In this document: piece by piece, positions 7,810-17,337 of the stretch
Position numbering within the stretch: the stretch's first letter is position 1
Layout: each line of letters opens with the position of its first letter
Origin: Flavobacteria bacterium RIFCSPLOWO2_12_FULL_35_11
GTDB lineage: Bacteria > Bacteroidota > Bacteroidia > Flavobacteriales > Flavobacteriaceae
DNA length: 64,000 bases
Direction: 5' to 3'
NCBI GenBank assembly: GCA_001800975.1
Contig: MGWK01000043.1
Location: 1-64,000, forward strand
Notes under the pieces: model-generated
Databases searched by the model: none
What the model was told of the DNA's origin: nothing
Seen by the model: the letters and a program-made list of their open reading frames with translations, nothing else
Position numbers and translations under genes: made by a program

Positions 7810-10020
7810 ATGTCGAAAAGAAAAGAATTCCACAAAAAGAGAGGAAATGAGGTTAAAGATCTAACCCAAAAAATAACAAAAATATTAAATCAAGCTCCTG
7901 GCAGCAGCTTCAATTACCGTCAAATCTGTGCAAAATTACAAATTACGGATGCTATTGGAAAAGGTCAGATTATTAAGAATTTGGAAGAATTAAAAGCACA
8001 AAAAAGTATTGAAGAAACCGAACCTGGAAAATATAAAATAGCGTCACTTTCGAGATATTATACCGGTACTATTGATGCTACGGCAAATGGAAACGGCTAT
8101 TTTATTTGCGATGAGTTTGACCATGATATTTATATTCCTGCCCGAAATTTAAACAGGGCATTGCATAAAGACACCGTAAAAATTTATTTATACAATCGCA
8201 AAAAAAATAGCAGGGAAGAAGGTGATGTTGTTGAAATAATTACCCGAGCAAAAACAGAATTTGTGGGTGTATTGCAGTTAAACAATAACTTCGGATTTGT
8301 AATTCCGGATGATTCAAAGATGTATTCAGATATTTTTGTTCCGAAAAGTAAACTTAAAAATGCCGAACACGGCGTAAAAGTGTTGGTAAAAATAACAGAT
8401 TGGCCTGAGAATTCTAAAAATCCGTTTGGAGAAATTTTAGAAGTTTTAGGAAAACCAGGCGACCATGATACAGAAATCCATTCCATACTTTTAGAATATG
8501 GTTTGCCATATAAGTTTGATGAAAAAGTGGAGAATGAAGCCGCAAAACTTCCTATAGAAATCACTGCACAGGAAATTGAAAAGCGAAGGGATATGCGAAA
8601 GGATCTTACGTTTACCATAGATCCAAAAGATGCCAAGGATTTTGATGATGCATTGTCGTTCGAAATATTGGAAAACGGCAATTATGAAATAGGAATTCAT
8701 ATTGCGGATGTTTCCCATTATTTGCATGAAAATACTTTTTTGAATGACGAAGCTTATAACAGGGCAACCTCAGTTTATTTGGTAGATCGCGTTGTTCCAA
8801 TGCTTCCGGAAGTCTTGTCGAATGGTGTTTGTTCTTTGCGTCCAAATGAAGAAAAATTAACTTTTTCCGCAGTTTTCGAAATAAATAACAAAGCCCATGT
8901 CATCAACGAATGGTTTGGAAGAACAATCACTTATTCCGATCAACGATTTGCATATGAAGAAGCACAGGAAATCATCGAATCAAAAAGCGCTGTTATTTCT
9001 CAAAAAATTTCTATAACAGGAAAACAATATACCGTACAGCCAGAAATAGTTGCTGCAGTTTTAAAACTGGATGAACTGGCTAAAATTCTTCGTAAAAAAA
9101 GATTACAGCAAGGCGCCATTACATTTGACAGGGCAGAAGTAAAATTTATTCTGGATGAAAATTCAGAACCAACCGGGGTTTATTTTAAAGAAGCAAAAGA
9201 CGCCAACAAACTGATTGAAGAATTTATGTTGCTGGCGAACCGTAAAGTTGCTGAATTTGTTGGTAAAAGTAAAGGCGTACCAAGTAAAAATACCTTTGTG
9301 TATCGGGTACACGATGAACCAAATGTAGACAAACTGGCGGCACTTCAAACCATTGTGAGCAAATTTGGCTATACCAATAAAATTGATACCACAAGCAAAG
9401 AATCAACCGCAGCTTCCTTAAATAAATTATTGAGCGATGTGAGCGGAAAAAGCGAAGCAAATATGATTGAAACGTTGGCCGTTAGAACCATGAGCAAGGC
9501 GGTTTATACCACCGAAAATATTGGTCATTACGGATTGGCTTTCGATTATTACAGTCATTTTACGTCACCCATCAGAAGATATCCCGATGTGATGACCCAT
9601 CGTTTATTGCAACATTATTTATTGGGAGGTAAATCTCCAAAAGCAGAAATGTATGAAGATAAATGCAAACATTCTTCAGAACGGGAACAACTTGCCACAA
9701 ATGCAGAGCGTGATTCTATCAAGTATATGCAGGTTAAATATATGGAAAAACACATGGATCAAGAGTTTAAAGGTGTTATTTCCGGCGTGACAGAATGGGG
9801 CATTTATGTTGAAATTATTGAAAACGGATGTGAAGGAATGTGCAGAATTCGCGAAATTAAGGATGATTTTTATATTTTTGATGAGAAGCAATATGCTTTG
9901 GTGGGCCAGTCTTCCAACAATCTTTACCAGCTTGGCGACCAAGTTTTAATTAAAGTGAAACACACCGATTTAGAACGTAAACACCTAGATTTTACCTTAT
10001 TGGAAAAGATTAATAAATAA
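7810..10020 (+). CDS. rnr: Ribonuclease R
   Basis: A 736 aa 3'-5' exoribonuclease of the RNB family that degrades structured RNA and takes part in RNA quality control. Order of domains: N-terminal winged-helix (about 15-80), two cold-shock OB domains (about 85-230), the RNB catalytic domain beginning near DLTFTIDPKDAKDFDDALSF (about 264-283, with the Asp cluster that binds Mg2+), the RNB continuation with HFTSPIRRYPDVMTHR (about 582-597), and a C-terminal S1 domain from about GVISGVTEWGIYVE to the end. The length is normal. It is the first plus-strand gene to the right of the candidate origin. Confidence 0.97.
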   Translation: MSKRKEFHKKRGNEVKDLTQKITKILNQAPGSSFNYRQICAKLQITDAIGKGQIIKNLEELKAQKSIEETEPGKYKIASLSRYYTGTIDATANGNGYFICDEFDHDIYIPARNLNRALHKDTVKIYLYNRKKNSREEGDVVEIITRAKTEFVGVLQLNNNFGFVIPDDSKMYSDIFVPKSKLKNAEHGVKVLVKITDWPENSKNPFGEILEVLGKPGDHDTEIHSILLEYGLPYKFDEKVENEAAKLPIEITAQEIEKRRDMRKDLTFTIDPKDAKDFDDALSFEILENGNYEIGIHIADVSHYLHENTFLNDEAYNRATSVYLVDRVVPMLPEVLSNGVCSLRPNEEKLTFSAVFEINNKAHVINEWFGRTITYSDQRFAYEEAQEIIESKSAVISQKISITGKQYTVQPEIVAAVLKLDELAKILRKKRLQQGAITFDRAEVKFILDENSEPTGVYFKEAKDANKLIEEFMLLANRKVAEFVGKSKGVPSKNTFVYRVHDEPNVDKLAALQTIVSKFGYTNKIDTTSKESTAASLNKLLSDVSGKSEANMIETLAVRTMSKAVYTTENIGHYGLAFDYYSHFTSPIRRYPDVMTHRLLQHYLLGGKSPKAEMYEDKCKHSSEREQLATNAERDSIKYMQVKYMEKHMDQEFKGVISGVTEWGIYVEIIENGCEGMCRIREIKDDFYIFDEKQYALVGQSSNNLYQLGDQVLIKVKHTDLERKHLDFTLLEKINK

Positions 10021-10081
10021 TTAACATAAAAGGTACAATTATTGCGCTTGGTGGTGGTTATAGATAAAAAATGATATTCAA

Positions 10082-10756
10082 ATGAAAAAATTGACTTTAT
10101 TACTTATTTTATTTTCCGCAACATTGTTTGCGCAAGAACCCATCACCACAAAGTTAGGGGATTTTAATACCGTAAAAGTTTTTAACGGTTTGACTGTTGA
10201 ACTGAAAAAATCTTCCGGTTCAAAAATAGAAATATCAGGCTCACAAGCTGAAGATGTATCTGTTATAAACTCTGATGGAATATTAAAAATTCGCTTAAAA
10301 TTTCCCGAAAGTTTTATTGCTGAAGATGTAAAAATAGTTCTTCATTATGCACATGACATTGCTGTTTTAGATGCGAATGAAGGCGCTTCAATAGTTTCGG
10401 ATGAAGCAATTAAACAACAACATTTAGAAGTGAGGACGCAAGAAGGCGCCAAAATTAAATTGGATATAGACACAAAATACCTATCGGTAAAAAGTGTTTC
10501 TGGAGGTATCATTTCACTAACTGGCGTTACTGAAAGTCAAACCGTTGAAGCTACCACCGGAGGTATTTACAGCGCATATGGTTTACAAAGCAAACAAGCA
10601 GTAGTGACTTCTGCTTCAGGCGCTAATGTTGAAGTCAAAGCATCAGAATTATTAGATGCAAATGTCCGTTTTGGAGGTTCAATTTATTACAAAGGAACTC
10701 CCGAAGTTTTAAAAACCAAGATTATGATTGGCGGAACCATTAAAGATAAAAATTAA
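10082..10756 (+). CDS. DUF2807 (head GIN domain) secreted protein
   Basis: A 224 aa exported protein. The signal peptide (about 1-18) ends in LFAQ, a typical Bacteroidetes cleavage context. The rest is the DUF2807 beta-helix type: phase-repeating strands with words such as FNTVKVFNGLTVELKKSSG, EGASIVSDEAI, SVSGGIISLTG and TTGGIYSAYGL, in which each turn ends with small residues and Gly. The molecular role of this family is unknown; it is sometimes annotated as putative auto-transporter adhesin. It lies 61 bp after rnr and may be read from its own promoter. Confidence 0.85.
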   Translation: MKKLTLLLILFSATLFAQEPITTKLGDFNTVKVFNGLTVELKKSSGSKIEISGSQAEDVSVINSDGILKIRLKFPESFIAEDVKIVLHYAHDIAVLDANEGASIVSDEAIKQQHLEVRTQEGAKIKLDIDTKYLSVKSVSGGIISLTGVTESQTVEATTGGIYSAYGLQSKQAVVTSASGANVEVKASELLDANVRFGGSIYYKGTPEVLKTKIMIGGTIKDKN

Positions 10757-10777
10757 TGCTAGTTTTGAATTAATTAC

Positions 10778-10785
10778 TATCTTTG
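10778..10785 (+). promoter_or_regulatory. Putative -7 box of tatA
   Basis: TATCTTTG matches TAnnTTTG and lies 21 bp upstream of the tatA ATG. A TTTG at 10764-10767 is too close to be a standard -33 element. Confidence 0.4.
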
Positions 10786-10806
10786 TAACGCTAAAATTTT
10801 AAAATT

Positions 10807-11001
10807 ATGAATGCATTATATATATTTTTAGGAATGGTTGGACCTTGGCAATGGATAATTATTGGCTTGGCAATTTTATTGTTGTTTGGAGGAAAAAAAT
10901 TACCTGAGTTAATGAAGGGTCTTGGAAGCGGCATAAAAGAGTTTAAAAAAGCGACCAAAGATGAAACTGACGAAGATAAAAAAGTTGACGAAACTAAATA
11001 G
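10807..11001 (+). CDS. tatA: Twin-arginine translocase subunit TatA/TatE
   Basis: A 64 aa membrane protein with the TatA layout: a short N terminus, one transmembrane helix (about 11-28), the hinge [20 protein letters not shown] forming the start of an amphipathic helix, and a charged tail rich in Lys and Asp/Glu. TatA forms the pore that exports folded proteins bearing twin-arginine signals. No tatC is in the window. A Tat-dependent molybdenum enzyme is encoded 1.7 kb downstream. The gene ends at a strong terminator shared with the convergent band-7 gene. Confidence 0.93.
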   Translation: MNALYIFLGMVGPWQWIIIGLAILLLFGGKKLPELMKGLGSGIKEFKKATKDETDEDKKVDETK

Positions 11002-11020
11002 TTTTGTAATTTACTTATAT

Positions 11021-11052
11021 AAAAAAACCTGTGCATTTGCACAGGTTTTTTT
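11021..11052. terminator. Bidirectional terminator between tatA and the band-7 gene
   Basis: AAAAAAACCTGTGC-ATTT-GCACAGGTTTTTTT: a 14 bp perfect stem with A-run and T-run arms, so it works on both strands. It sits between two convergent genes, 19 bp after tatA and 13 bp after the minus-strand gene. Confidence 0.92.
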
Positions 11053-11065
11053 GTTTTAAAAATTG

Positions 11066-12007
11066 CTATTTTTTGGGTGTTTTGCGCCCAATACCCTTTT
11101 CTCCGTTAGCTTTTTTCATCGCTTCCCCAATAACATTTGAAGCCGTAAACGAAGCAACCATATTGTTTAGCATATCACTGCCTGCTTGCGGTGAATTAGG
11201 CAATAAAATAAGATTTGAATTTACATGTTCTCCAATGCTTTGAAGCGTATCATAGTGTTGCGTAACCACAATTAATGCCGATGCTTCCTGTGAGTTAATG
11301 CCAACATTGTTCAACACATCAACAGATTCTTCCAAGCCACGTGCAATTTCCCTTCGCTGATCCGCAATTCCTCGGCCTTGCAATCGTTTGCTTTCAGCTT
11401 CAGCTTTTGCCCTTTCCACAATTAGAATACGTTGGGCATCACCTTCGTGTTGCGCGGCAATTTTTTCACGTTCCGCTGCATTGATGCGGTTCATGGCGTC
11501 TTTAACTTTTTGATCTGGATCAATATCTGTCACCAACGCTTTTACGATGTCGTATCCGTAATTGAGCATCGCTTCTTTCAATTCACGTTGAATGGCGTGT
11601 GCTATATCATCCTTTTTCTCAAAAACATCGTCTAAAATCATTTTTGGAACTTCAGCACGAACCACATCAAACATAAAAGCGGTGATTTGTTCGTGCGGAT
11701 TTTGCAATTTGTAAAAGGCATCATAAACCTTATCCTGTAATATTTGAAACTGAACAGAAATTTTTAAATGCACAAAAACATCATCTTTTGTCTTGGTTTC
11801 CACGATTACGTCCAGTTGCGTAATGCGCAAGCTTACACGCCCGGAAACTTGGTCAATTAGCGGAATTTTAAGTTGTAATCCGGCGCCTCTTACGCTGTGA
11901 AATTTCCCAAAACGTTCAATAATGGCGTTTGTTTGTTGTTTTACCGTAAATAAACCGGATAAAATAAGCAACGCCACAATAAAAATAGCAATATACATTC
12001 CAATCAT
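11066..12007 (-). CDS. SPFH/band 7 (stomatin-like) membrane protein
   Basis: A 313 aa membrane protein of the SPFH family (QmcA/slipin type), which forms membrane scaffold oligomers. It has one N-terminal transmembrane helix (about 3-22), then the band 7 domain starting TNAIIERFGKFHSVRGAGLQ (about 26-45), with the segments IPLIDQVSGRVSLRITQLDV and DVFVHLKISVQFQI. A long Ala/Glu/Arg-rich coiled coil follows (about 170-245), then a C-terminal region ending in basic residues. The NfeD partner often found beside this family is not adjacent here. The start could be either ATG 12007 or 11998. Confidence 0.9.
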   Translation of the reverse strand: MIGMYIAIFIVALLILSGLFTVKQQTNAIIERFGKFHSVRGAGLQLKIPLIDQVSGRVSLRITQLDVIVETKTKDDVFVHLKISVQFQILQDKVYDAFYKLQNPHEQITAFMFDVVRAEVPKMILDDVFEKKDDIAHAIQRELKEAMLNYGYDIVKALVTDIDPDQKVKDAMNRINAAEREKIAAQHEGDAQRILIVERAKAEAESKRLQGRGIADQRREIARGLEESVDVLNNVGINSQEASALIVVTQHYDTLQSIGEHVNSNLILLPNSPQAGSDMLNNMVASFTASNVIGEAMKKANGEKGIGRKTPKK

Positions 12008-12240
12008 TTTAATTTTTTTAATGGTTAAATAATATTTTAAAGATACAATGTTTTAAAATTAAATTTAAGATATCTTTTAAGTATTTGTATAAAAAAACAG
12101 TAAATGTTAAAGGTTTTGGTTCAAAAAATAAATTAGAATTATTTTAAATAACAAAACAGATGGTTTTAAAATATGTAATAGCTTGAAATTTCACAATTTA
12201 TTATTTAATTTTAATGAATTAATTATAAGCGATTTAAAAT

Positions 12241-12711
12241 ATGAAGCAAGCTATTAGCTTTAAATTGAACGGAAAACAAGTGACTGTTGCAATTAATGGA
12301 GAGGAATCTCTGTTAACTGTTTTACGGGAATACTTAGATGAAACCGGAACAAAATACAGTTGCGGACTAGGACAATGCGGTGCTTGTACCGTAATACTTA
12401 ACAACCAAACTGCGCAGTCTTGCGTTACCTATGTTGATGATTTTAAAAATGCCGAAATTATTACCATTGAAGGATTATCAAACAACAATAAACTACACCC
12501 AATTCAAGAGGCTTTTGTTGCGTATGATGCTTTACAATGTGGTTTTTGTACGCCGGGTATGATTATGAATGCTTATGGATTGCTACTTAAAAATCCAAAC
12601 CCGTCGCGTGAAGAAATTATTTCGGAAATGGAAGGTAATTTATGCAGATGCGGCTCCTATAATAGAATAATTAATGCAATAGCATCTGCTTCTGAAAAAA
12701 TGTTTAAATAG
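12241..12711 (+). CDS. (2Fe-2S) subunit of a molybdenum hydroxylase (IorA-like)
   Basis: A 156 aa small electron-transfer subunit of the xanthine oxidase family. The plant-type [2Fe-2S] site is YSCGLGQCGACTV (about 40-52) with the fourth Cys in AQSC. The C-terminal helical [2Fe-2S] domain has QCGFCTPGM (about 99-107) and GNLCRCGSYNRI (about 137-148). It passes electrons from the molybdenum cofactor in the partner subunit to an acceptor. It lies 8 bp before the large subunit gene. There is no FAD subunit gene, as in isoquinoline 1-oxidoreductase (IorAB) and aldehyde dehydrogenases of this two-subunit type. Confidence 0.93.
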   Translation: MKQAISFKLNGKQVTVAINGEESLLTVLREYLDETGTKYSCGLGQCGACTVILNNQTAQSCVTYVDDFKNAEIITIEGLSNNNKLHPIQEAFVAYDALQCGFCTPGMIMNAYGLLLKNPNPSREEIISEMEGNLCRCGSYNRIINAIASASEKMFK

Positions 12712-12719
12712 CTATAATT

Positions 12720-14858
12720 ATGGAAGCAGATAAAATCAATCAACTTTATTTTAGCGATGTAAATCAACCAATTAGGTATGATAGACGTAGATTTTTAAAG
12801 CAATTAGGAAGGGGAATTATTGTTATTTTTTCTTTAAGTGAACTCTCCTTATTGCAAGGTTGGAGCCAACCAACCAATGCGCAAGATCAGGAAATAGATT
12901 TTAACGCCTATTTAAGAGTAAAAGAAGACGGAAGAGTAGATTGTTATACCGGAAAAATTGAAATGGGTCAAGGCATTATTACTTCATTGGCACAAGCGCT
13001 GGCCGAAGAATTAGAAGTATCTTTAGACCAAGTGGATATGGTTATGGGCGACACCAAACTTTGTCCGTACGATGCCGGAACCTGGGGTTCCTTAACTACC
13101 CGTTTTGCTGATCCGGTTATACGTGCAGCTGCCGCTGAAGCTCGTGAAATACTCATTGAAATTGCTTCGGAAAAACTGGCAGAACCTATTGAAAATTTAG
13201 AAGCTGTTAACGGAAGTGTTTATGTAAAAGGAGATGTTTCCAGAAATATTGATTATGCAGCATTAACTAAAGGAAAAAAGATTGTTAGAAGCCTAACCAA
13301 AAAGCCTGAAATTAAAAAAGCAGAGGATTTTAAAATAGTTGGAAAATCTTTTATTAGTACCGATGCCGTAGCTAAAGTAACTGGGAGCGCAAAATATGCT
13401 GCAGATATTAAATTACCAGGAATGGTGTATGCTTCAGTTGTCAGACCTAGAATATTTGGCTCAAAAAAAATAGCGGTAGATACAACTGCCTTGCATAATT
13501 TTAGCGGCGCCGAACTTATAGAAGATGGCGATTTGGTTGCAGTTATTCATTCAGAACCTGAAGTGGCATCCAAAGCCGCACAAAGCATTAAAATTACTTG
13601 GGAAGCACCTGAAAGTAAAGCAGATACCGAAACTATTTTTAAGTATTTTGAAAATACCATTACAGAAAACAGCGTTTTTGAAGAAGGCGGCAATTTAGAA
13701 AGCGGAAAGCAAAATTCAGAAAAAATTTTACAGGCAGATTATCATGACGGCTATAAAGCACATGCTTCTATTGAAACACATTGTGCAACTTGCTATTTTG
13801 AAAATGATAAATTAACCATTTGGGCATCAACACAAACACCTTTTGGCACACAAAAAGAATTGGCCGATACCTTTAAAATGCCAATGGAAAATGTTCACGT
13901 TAAACAAATATTTTTAGGTGGGGGTTTTGGCGGAAAAATTTATAATCTTCAAGCTGTAGAAGCTGCAAAAATTGCAAAAATTTCAGGAAAACCTGTGCAG
14001 CTGGTTTGGACCAGAAGAGAAGAGTTTATGTACGACAGGTTTAGACCTGCGTCTTTGGTAAAAGTTACTTCCGGGATAGATACTAATGGTAAATTAAACT
14101 TATGGAAATTTGATATCTACTGTGCCGGTACACGTGGAACAAAATTGTTTTACAATGCACCTAACAACCTAACCAGACATTTTAATAAAAGTGACGCACA
14201 TCCTTTTGGTACAGGTGCGTGGCGTGCTCCGGGCAACAATACAACCACTTTCGCGCGCGAATCTCATATAGATGCAACAGCACACGCTATTGGTCAAAAC
14301 CCGCTCGAATTTCGTCTTAATAATTTAAAAGATGAAAATATGATCGCTACTTTAAAATTGGCGGCTGATACTTTTGGATACAATTCACCTAAAAAAGAGG
14401 GTCATGGTTATGGAATTGCTTTAGGGGAAGATGCCGGAACTTTTGTGGCTATTATTGCTGAAGTAAAAGTGGATAAATCTACCGGAGAAGTACATCCTGT
14501 AAAAATTGTTTGTGCCCAAGATATGGGACAAGTTGTGAATCCGCACGGAGCAACCGTTCAAACAGAAGGCGGCATTACTATGGGTCTTGGATATGCGCTT
14601 TATGAAGAAATTGAATTTGATGGCGGACTGGTAAAAACCAGAACTTTTAGCAATTATCCGTTTACTACATTTTCTAAAACTCCAAAAATTACCTGCGTTT
14701 TTATGGATAAAATGAACTCGAAACCGCAAGGCGGCGGCGAACCGGCAATTATTTGTGTGGGCGGCGCCATTGCAAATGCAGTTTTCGATGCTTGTGGCGC
14801 AAGAGTTAATCGCATGCCAATTACGCCACAAAGGATTCTTGCGGCAATGCCTTTATAA
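12720..14858 (+). CDS. Molybdopterin-binding subunit of a periplasmic molybdenum hydroxylase (IorB-like), Tat-exported
   Basis: A 712 aa large subunit of the xanthine oxidase/aldehyde oxidase superfamily. Near residues 21-29 is RYDRRRFLKQLGRG followed by a hydrophobic stretch: a twin-arginine signal, so the holoenzyme is exported folded, probably with the [2Fe-2S] subunit as hitchhiker. Cofactor-binding segments visible are EMGQGIITSLAQALAEEL (about 81-98), FLGGGFGGK (about 400-408), GTGAWRAPG and the C-terminal CAQDMGQVVNPHGA plus GGGEPAIICVGGAIANA, where the Glu is the likely catalytic base. The substrate (an N-heterocycle or an aldehyde) cannot be read from sequence. Cofactor synthesis genes are not in the window. 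Confidence 0.9.
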   Translation: MEADKINQLYFSDVNQPIRYDRRRFLKQLGRGIIVIFSLSELSLLQGWSQPTNAQDQEIDFNAYLRVKEDGRVDCYTGKIEMGQGIITSLAQALAEELEVSLDQVDMVMGDTKLCPYDAGTWGSLTTRFADPVIRAAAAEAREILIEIASEKLAEPIENLEAVNGSVYVKGDVSRNIDYAALTKGKKIVRSLTKKPEIKKAEDFKIVGKSFISTDAVAKVTGSAKYAADIKLPGMVYASVVRPRIFGSKKIAVDTTALHNFSGAELIEDGDLVAVIHSEPEVASKAAQSIKITWEAPESKADTETIFKYFENTITENSVFEEGGNLESGKQNSEKILQADYHDGYKAHASIETHCATCYFENDKLTIWASTQTPFGTQKELADTFKMPMENVHVKQIFLGGGFGGKIYNLQAVEAAKIAKISGKPVQLVWTRREEFMYDRFRPASLVKVTSGIDTNGKLNLWKFDIYCAGTRGTKLFYNAPNNLTRHFNKSDAHPFGTGAWRAPGNNTTTFARESHIDATAHAIGQNPLEFRLNNLKDENMIATLKLAADTFGYNSPKKEGHGYGIALGEDAGTFVAIIAEVKVDKSTGEVHPVKIVCAQDMGQVVNPHGATVQTEGGITMGLGYALYEEIEFDGGLVKTRTFSNYPFTTFSKTPKITCVFMDKMNSKPQGGGEPAIICVGGAIANAVFDACGARVNRMPITPQRILAAMPL

Positions 14859-14885
14859 AAATTTAATTTAAATAGAAATATAACC

Positions 14886-16424
14886 TTAAGCCGTATGCAG
14901 CAATGCTATGGCTTTTTTTATACGTTCAATAGTTTCTGGTTTGCCAATCATTTCGGCAATATCAAACAAGTGCGGACCTTTTAATTCCCCAACCAGACTG
15001 ATTCTAAAAGGCTGCATCACTTTTCCAAAACCAATTTCTTTGGCGGTAATCCATTTTTTCACTTTGGTTTCAAAATTCAGCGAAGTAAAATCATCCACAT
15101 TTTCAATAACGCCAATCAATTCTTGCATCAATTCGGCTGTGTCTTCTTTCCATTGTTTTTTAACCGCCTTTTCCTCATATTCAGCCGGAGCTTCAAAAAA
15201 GAAATTGCTCAATTCCCAAAAATCTTTCACAAATGTGGCGCGTTCCTTAATTAAGGAAACAACTTTAGTCACAAATGGTTTGTCTTTTTTGATTCCTTTT
15301 TCAGCCAGAATTGGCATATAAAGTTCTGCCAGTTCTTCATCTGATTTTAGCAACATATATTGCTGGTTGAACCAGTTTGTTTTATCAGGACTAAATTTCG
15401 CACCGCTTTTGCTTACGCGTTCTATGGTAAATGCGTCGCAAAGTTCTTCCAAGGTAAAAATTTCCTGTTCCGTTCCGGGATTCCATCCCAAAAGTGCCAG
15501 CATATTTATAAAAGCATCGGCAAAATAACCGTCTTCTCTGTAGCCGCGTGATATTTCTCCGGTTTCATCATTTTTATAGGCCAAAGGAAATACCGGAAAT
15601 CCCAGTTTATCGCCATCACGTTTGCTTAATTTTCCTTTTCCAACAGGTTTTAAAATGAGCGGTAAATGCGCAAATTCAGGCGCTTTCCAGCCAAAAGCCT
15701 CGTACAAAGCAATATGGAGCGGAAGCGAAGGCAACCATTCTTCACCTCGGATAACGTGGGTAATTTCCATTAAATGATCGTCGACAATATTCGCCAAATG
15801 ATAGGTTGGCATACCGTCACTTTTAAACAATACTTTATCATCTAAAATAGCTGTTCTGAAGGAGACATCGCCCCTAATCATATCAACAGTTTCAATAGTG
15901 GCTTCTGTATCTTCAATTATTGGATTATGCATCATAAATCGCACAACGTATTTATCGCCATTCGCCAATCTTTTTTCAACCTCTTCTTTCGACAATGAAA
16001 TTGAATTGGCAAGTTTTGACCTGTTGTGCCAGTTGTAAATGAAGGTTTTCCCTTTTTCTTCGTGGTCAATTCTATGAAAGTCCAATTCTTCATTGGTGTC
16101 GAAGGCATAGTATGCTTTTCCTTTTTCAATTAGTTCCTGAACAAATTTTCCGTAAATATGTTTGCGTTCGGATTGTCGGTAAGAACCAAACTTTTCATTT
16201 TTCCCCGGTCCTTCATCAAAAGGAATGTTGCACCAATTTAAGGCGTCAATAATATACTGTTCGGCATTGGCAACGTAACGGGTTTGATCGGTATCTTCAA
16301 TTCTTAAAATAAAAGTTCCCTTATGTTTTTTGGCAAATAAGTAGTTAAAAAGCGCAGTTCTTACACCGCCAATATGAAGAGGCCCGGTTGGGCTAGGAGC
16401 AAATCGCACACGAACATTATTCAT
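14886..16424 (-). CDS. gltX: Glutamyl-tRNA synthetase
   Basis: A class I aminoacyl-tRNA synthetase of 512 aa charging tRNA-Glu. The HIGH-type motif is PTGPLHIGGVRTALFNY at the N terminus and the KMSKS-type motif is KGKLSKRDGDKLGFPVFP (about 263-280). The open frame extends upstream to 16487, but those 21 codons contain a TAnnTTTG promoter box, and MNNVRVRFAPSPTG at 16424 matches the family start, so the shorter form is chosen. The C-terminal anticodon-binding domain runs to the end. It is convergent with the molybdenum hydroxylase operon. Confidence 0.97.
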   Translation of the reverse strand: MNNVRVRFAPSPTGPLHIGGVRTALFNYLFAKKHKGTFILRIEDTDQTRYVANAEQYIIDALNWCNIPFDEGPGKNEKFGSYRQSERKHIYGKFVQELIEKGKAYYAFDTNEELDFHRIDHEEKGKTFIYNWHNRSKLANSISLSKEEVEKRLANGDKYVVRFMMHNPIIEDTEATIETVDMIRGDVSFRTAILDDKVLFKSDGMPTYHLANIVDDHLMEITHVIRGEEWLPSLPLHIALYEAFGWKAPEFAHLPLILKPVGKGKLSKRDGDKLGFPVFPLAYKNDETGEISRGYREDGYFADAFINMLALLGWNPGTEQEIFTLEELCDAFTIERVSKSGAKFSPDKTNWFNQQYMLLKSDEELAELYMPILAEKGIKKDKPFVTKVVSLIKERATFVKDFWELSNFFFEAPAEYEEKAVKKQWKEDTAELMQELIGVIENVDDFTSLNFETKVKKWITAKEIGFGKVMQPFRISLVGELKGPHLFDIAEMIGKPETIERIKKAIALLHTA

Positions 16425-16445
16425 TTTATCACTTGTTTTAAGGTG

Positions 16446-16453
16446 CAAAGATA
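16446..16453 (-). promoter_or_regulatory. -7 box of gltX
   Basis: Minus-strand TATCTTTG fits TAnnTTTG exactly and lies 21 bp upstream of the ATG at 16424. It falls inside the longer open frame and so supports the shorter gltX start. Confidence 0.5.
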
Positions 16454-16637
16454 AATTATCAATAGGAATAAGCATATTTATTACCAAAAAAAGGTTTTGT
16501 TAATCGCTCCCGTTAAACTTAGTCGCTTTAATTTTATATGATTATAATTTAAACAAACTGGATTACTTTTGAAATAGATTTGAAATCGGATTAAAATATT
16601 GGAAGTAAATTATATATTAGTATCACAAATATAGCAT

Positions 16638-17288
16638 ATGAAAAAAATTGACATTATTATTGTTGATGACCATATATTATTTTCTGAGGCATTAAGCAAC
16701 TTAATTTCCGACTTTGAGGATTTTAATGTGTTGGCTGTTTTGGCCAATGGTGAAGAGCTTGTCAATTATTTTTCATCAGAAAATAAACATCCTGACGTTG
16801 TTTTGATGGATATTCAAATGCCAATAATGAATGGTTTTGAAGCAACAAGATGGCTAAAAAAGCACCAGACTCAAATTAAAGTTTTGGGCCTTTCCATGGA
16901 ATGTGAGGAGAGCACCATTTTAAAAATGCTTCGGGCAGGCGCTAACGGTTATTTGCTTAAAGTCATTCAGCCTTCATTGCTTGAACATGCGTTAAAGGAG
17001 GTTTATACAAACGGCTTTTATTATACTGAGAATGTATCGAACACCTTGATGAATTCCTTGATTGAAACCAATAAAAATGATTATAGAGAAATAATTTTGA
17101 AAGAAAAGGAATTGGAATTTTTGAAATTGGCGTGTACTGAAATGACTTATAAACAAATTGCAGATGAGATGTACCTAAGCCCTAAAACCATTGAAAATTA
17201 CCGTGAGGCTTTATTTTCAAAATTGAATGTTAAAACACGAATCGGACTTGTTTTGTATGCGATTAAAGAGAAAATTGTGACACTATAA
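16638..17288 (+). CDS. NarL/FixJ-type response regulator (orphan)
   Basis: A 216 aa two-domain regulator. The receiver domain (about 1-120) has the acidic pair in IIIVDDHILF and the phospho-acceptor Asp in VVLMDIQMPIMNGF (about 55), the conserved Ser/Thr in VLGLSME and the Lys in YLLKVI. The C-terminal LuxR-type HTH (about 150-212) has LACTEMTYKQIADEMYLSPKTIENYREALFSKL. No histidine kinase gene is adjacent, so its partner is elsewhere. It precedes the DUF4175-like gene by 49 bp and could be co-transcribed with it. Confidence 0.9.
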   Translation: MKKIDIIIVDDHILFSEALSNLISDFEDFNVLAVLANGEELVNYFSSENKHPDVVLMDIQMPIMNGFEATRWLKKHQTQIKVLGLSMECEESTILKMLRAGANGYLLKVIQPSLLEHALKEVYTNGFYYTENVSNTLMNSLIETNKNDYREIILKEKELEFLKLACTEMTYKQIADEMYLSPKTIENYREALFSKLNVKTRIGLVLYAIKEKIVTL

Positions 17289-17337
17289 TTTTTATTTTAA
17301 TTAATTTTAAGTTTCCGAATGTTTAAACCTAAATAAA

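Noticed and set aside
8184-8681. A 165-codon open frame on the minus strand inside rnr.
   Set aside because: Antisense shadow of a well-supported gene, with no start context or recognisable domain.
10026-10067. In-frame words IKGTIIALGGGYR directly after rnr, like the start of a peptidase S51/cyanophycinase-type protein.
   Set aside because: Only 13 codons before a stop, no start codon and no continuation in another frame. Too short to call a gene remnant.
16425-16487. A 21-codon N-terminal extension of gltX.
   Set aside because: It contains a TAnnTTTG promoter box and no similarity to the family. The start at 16424 matches known glutamyl-tRNA synthetases.
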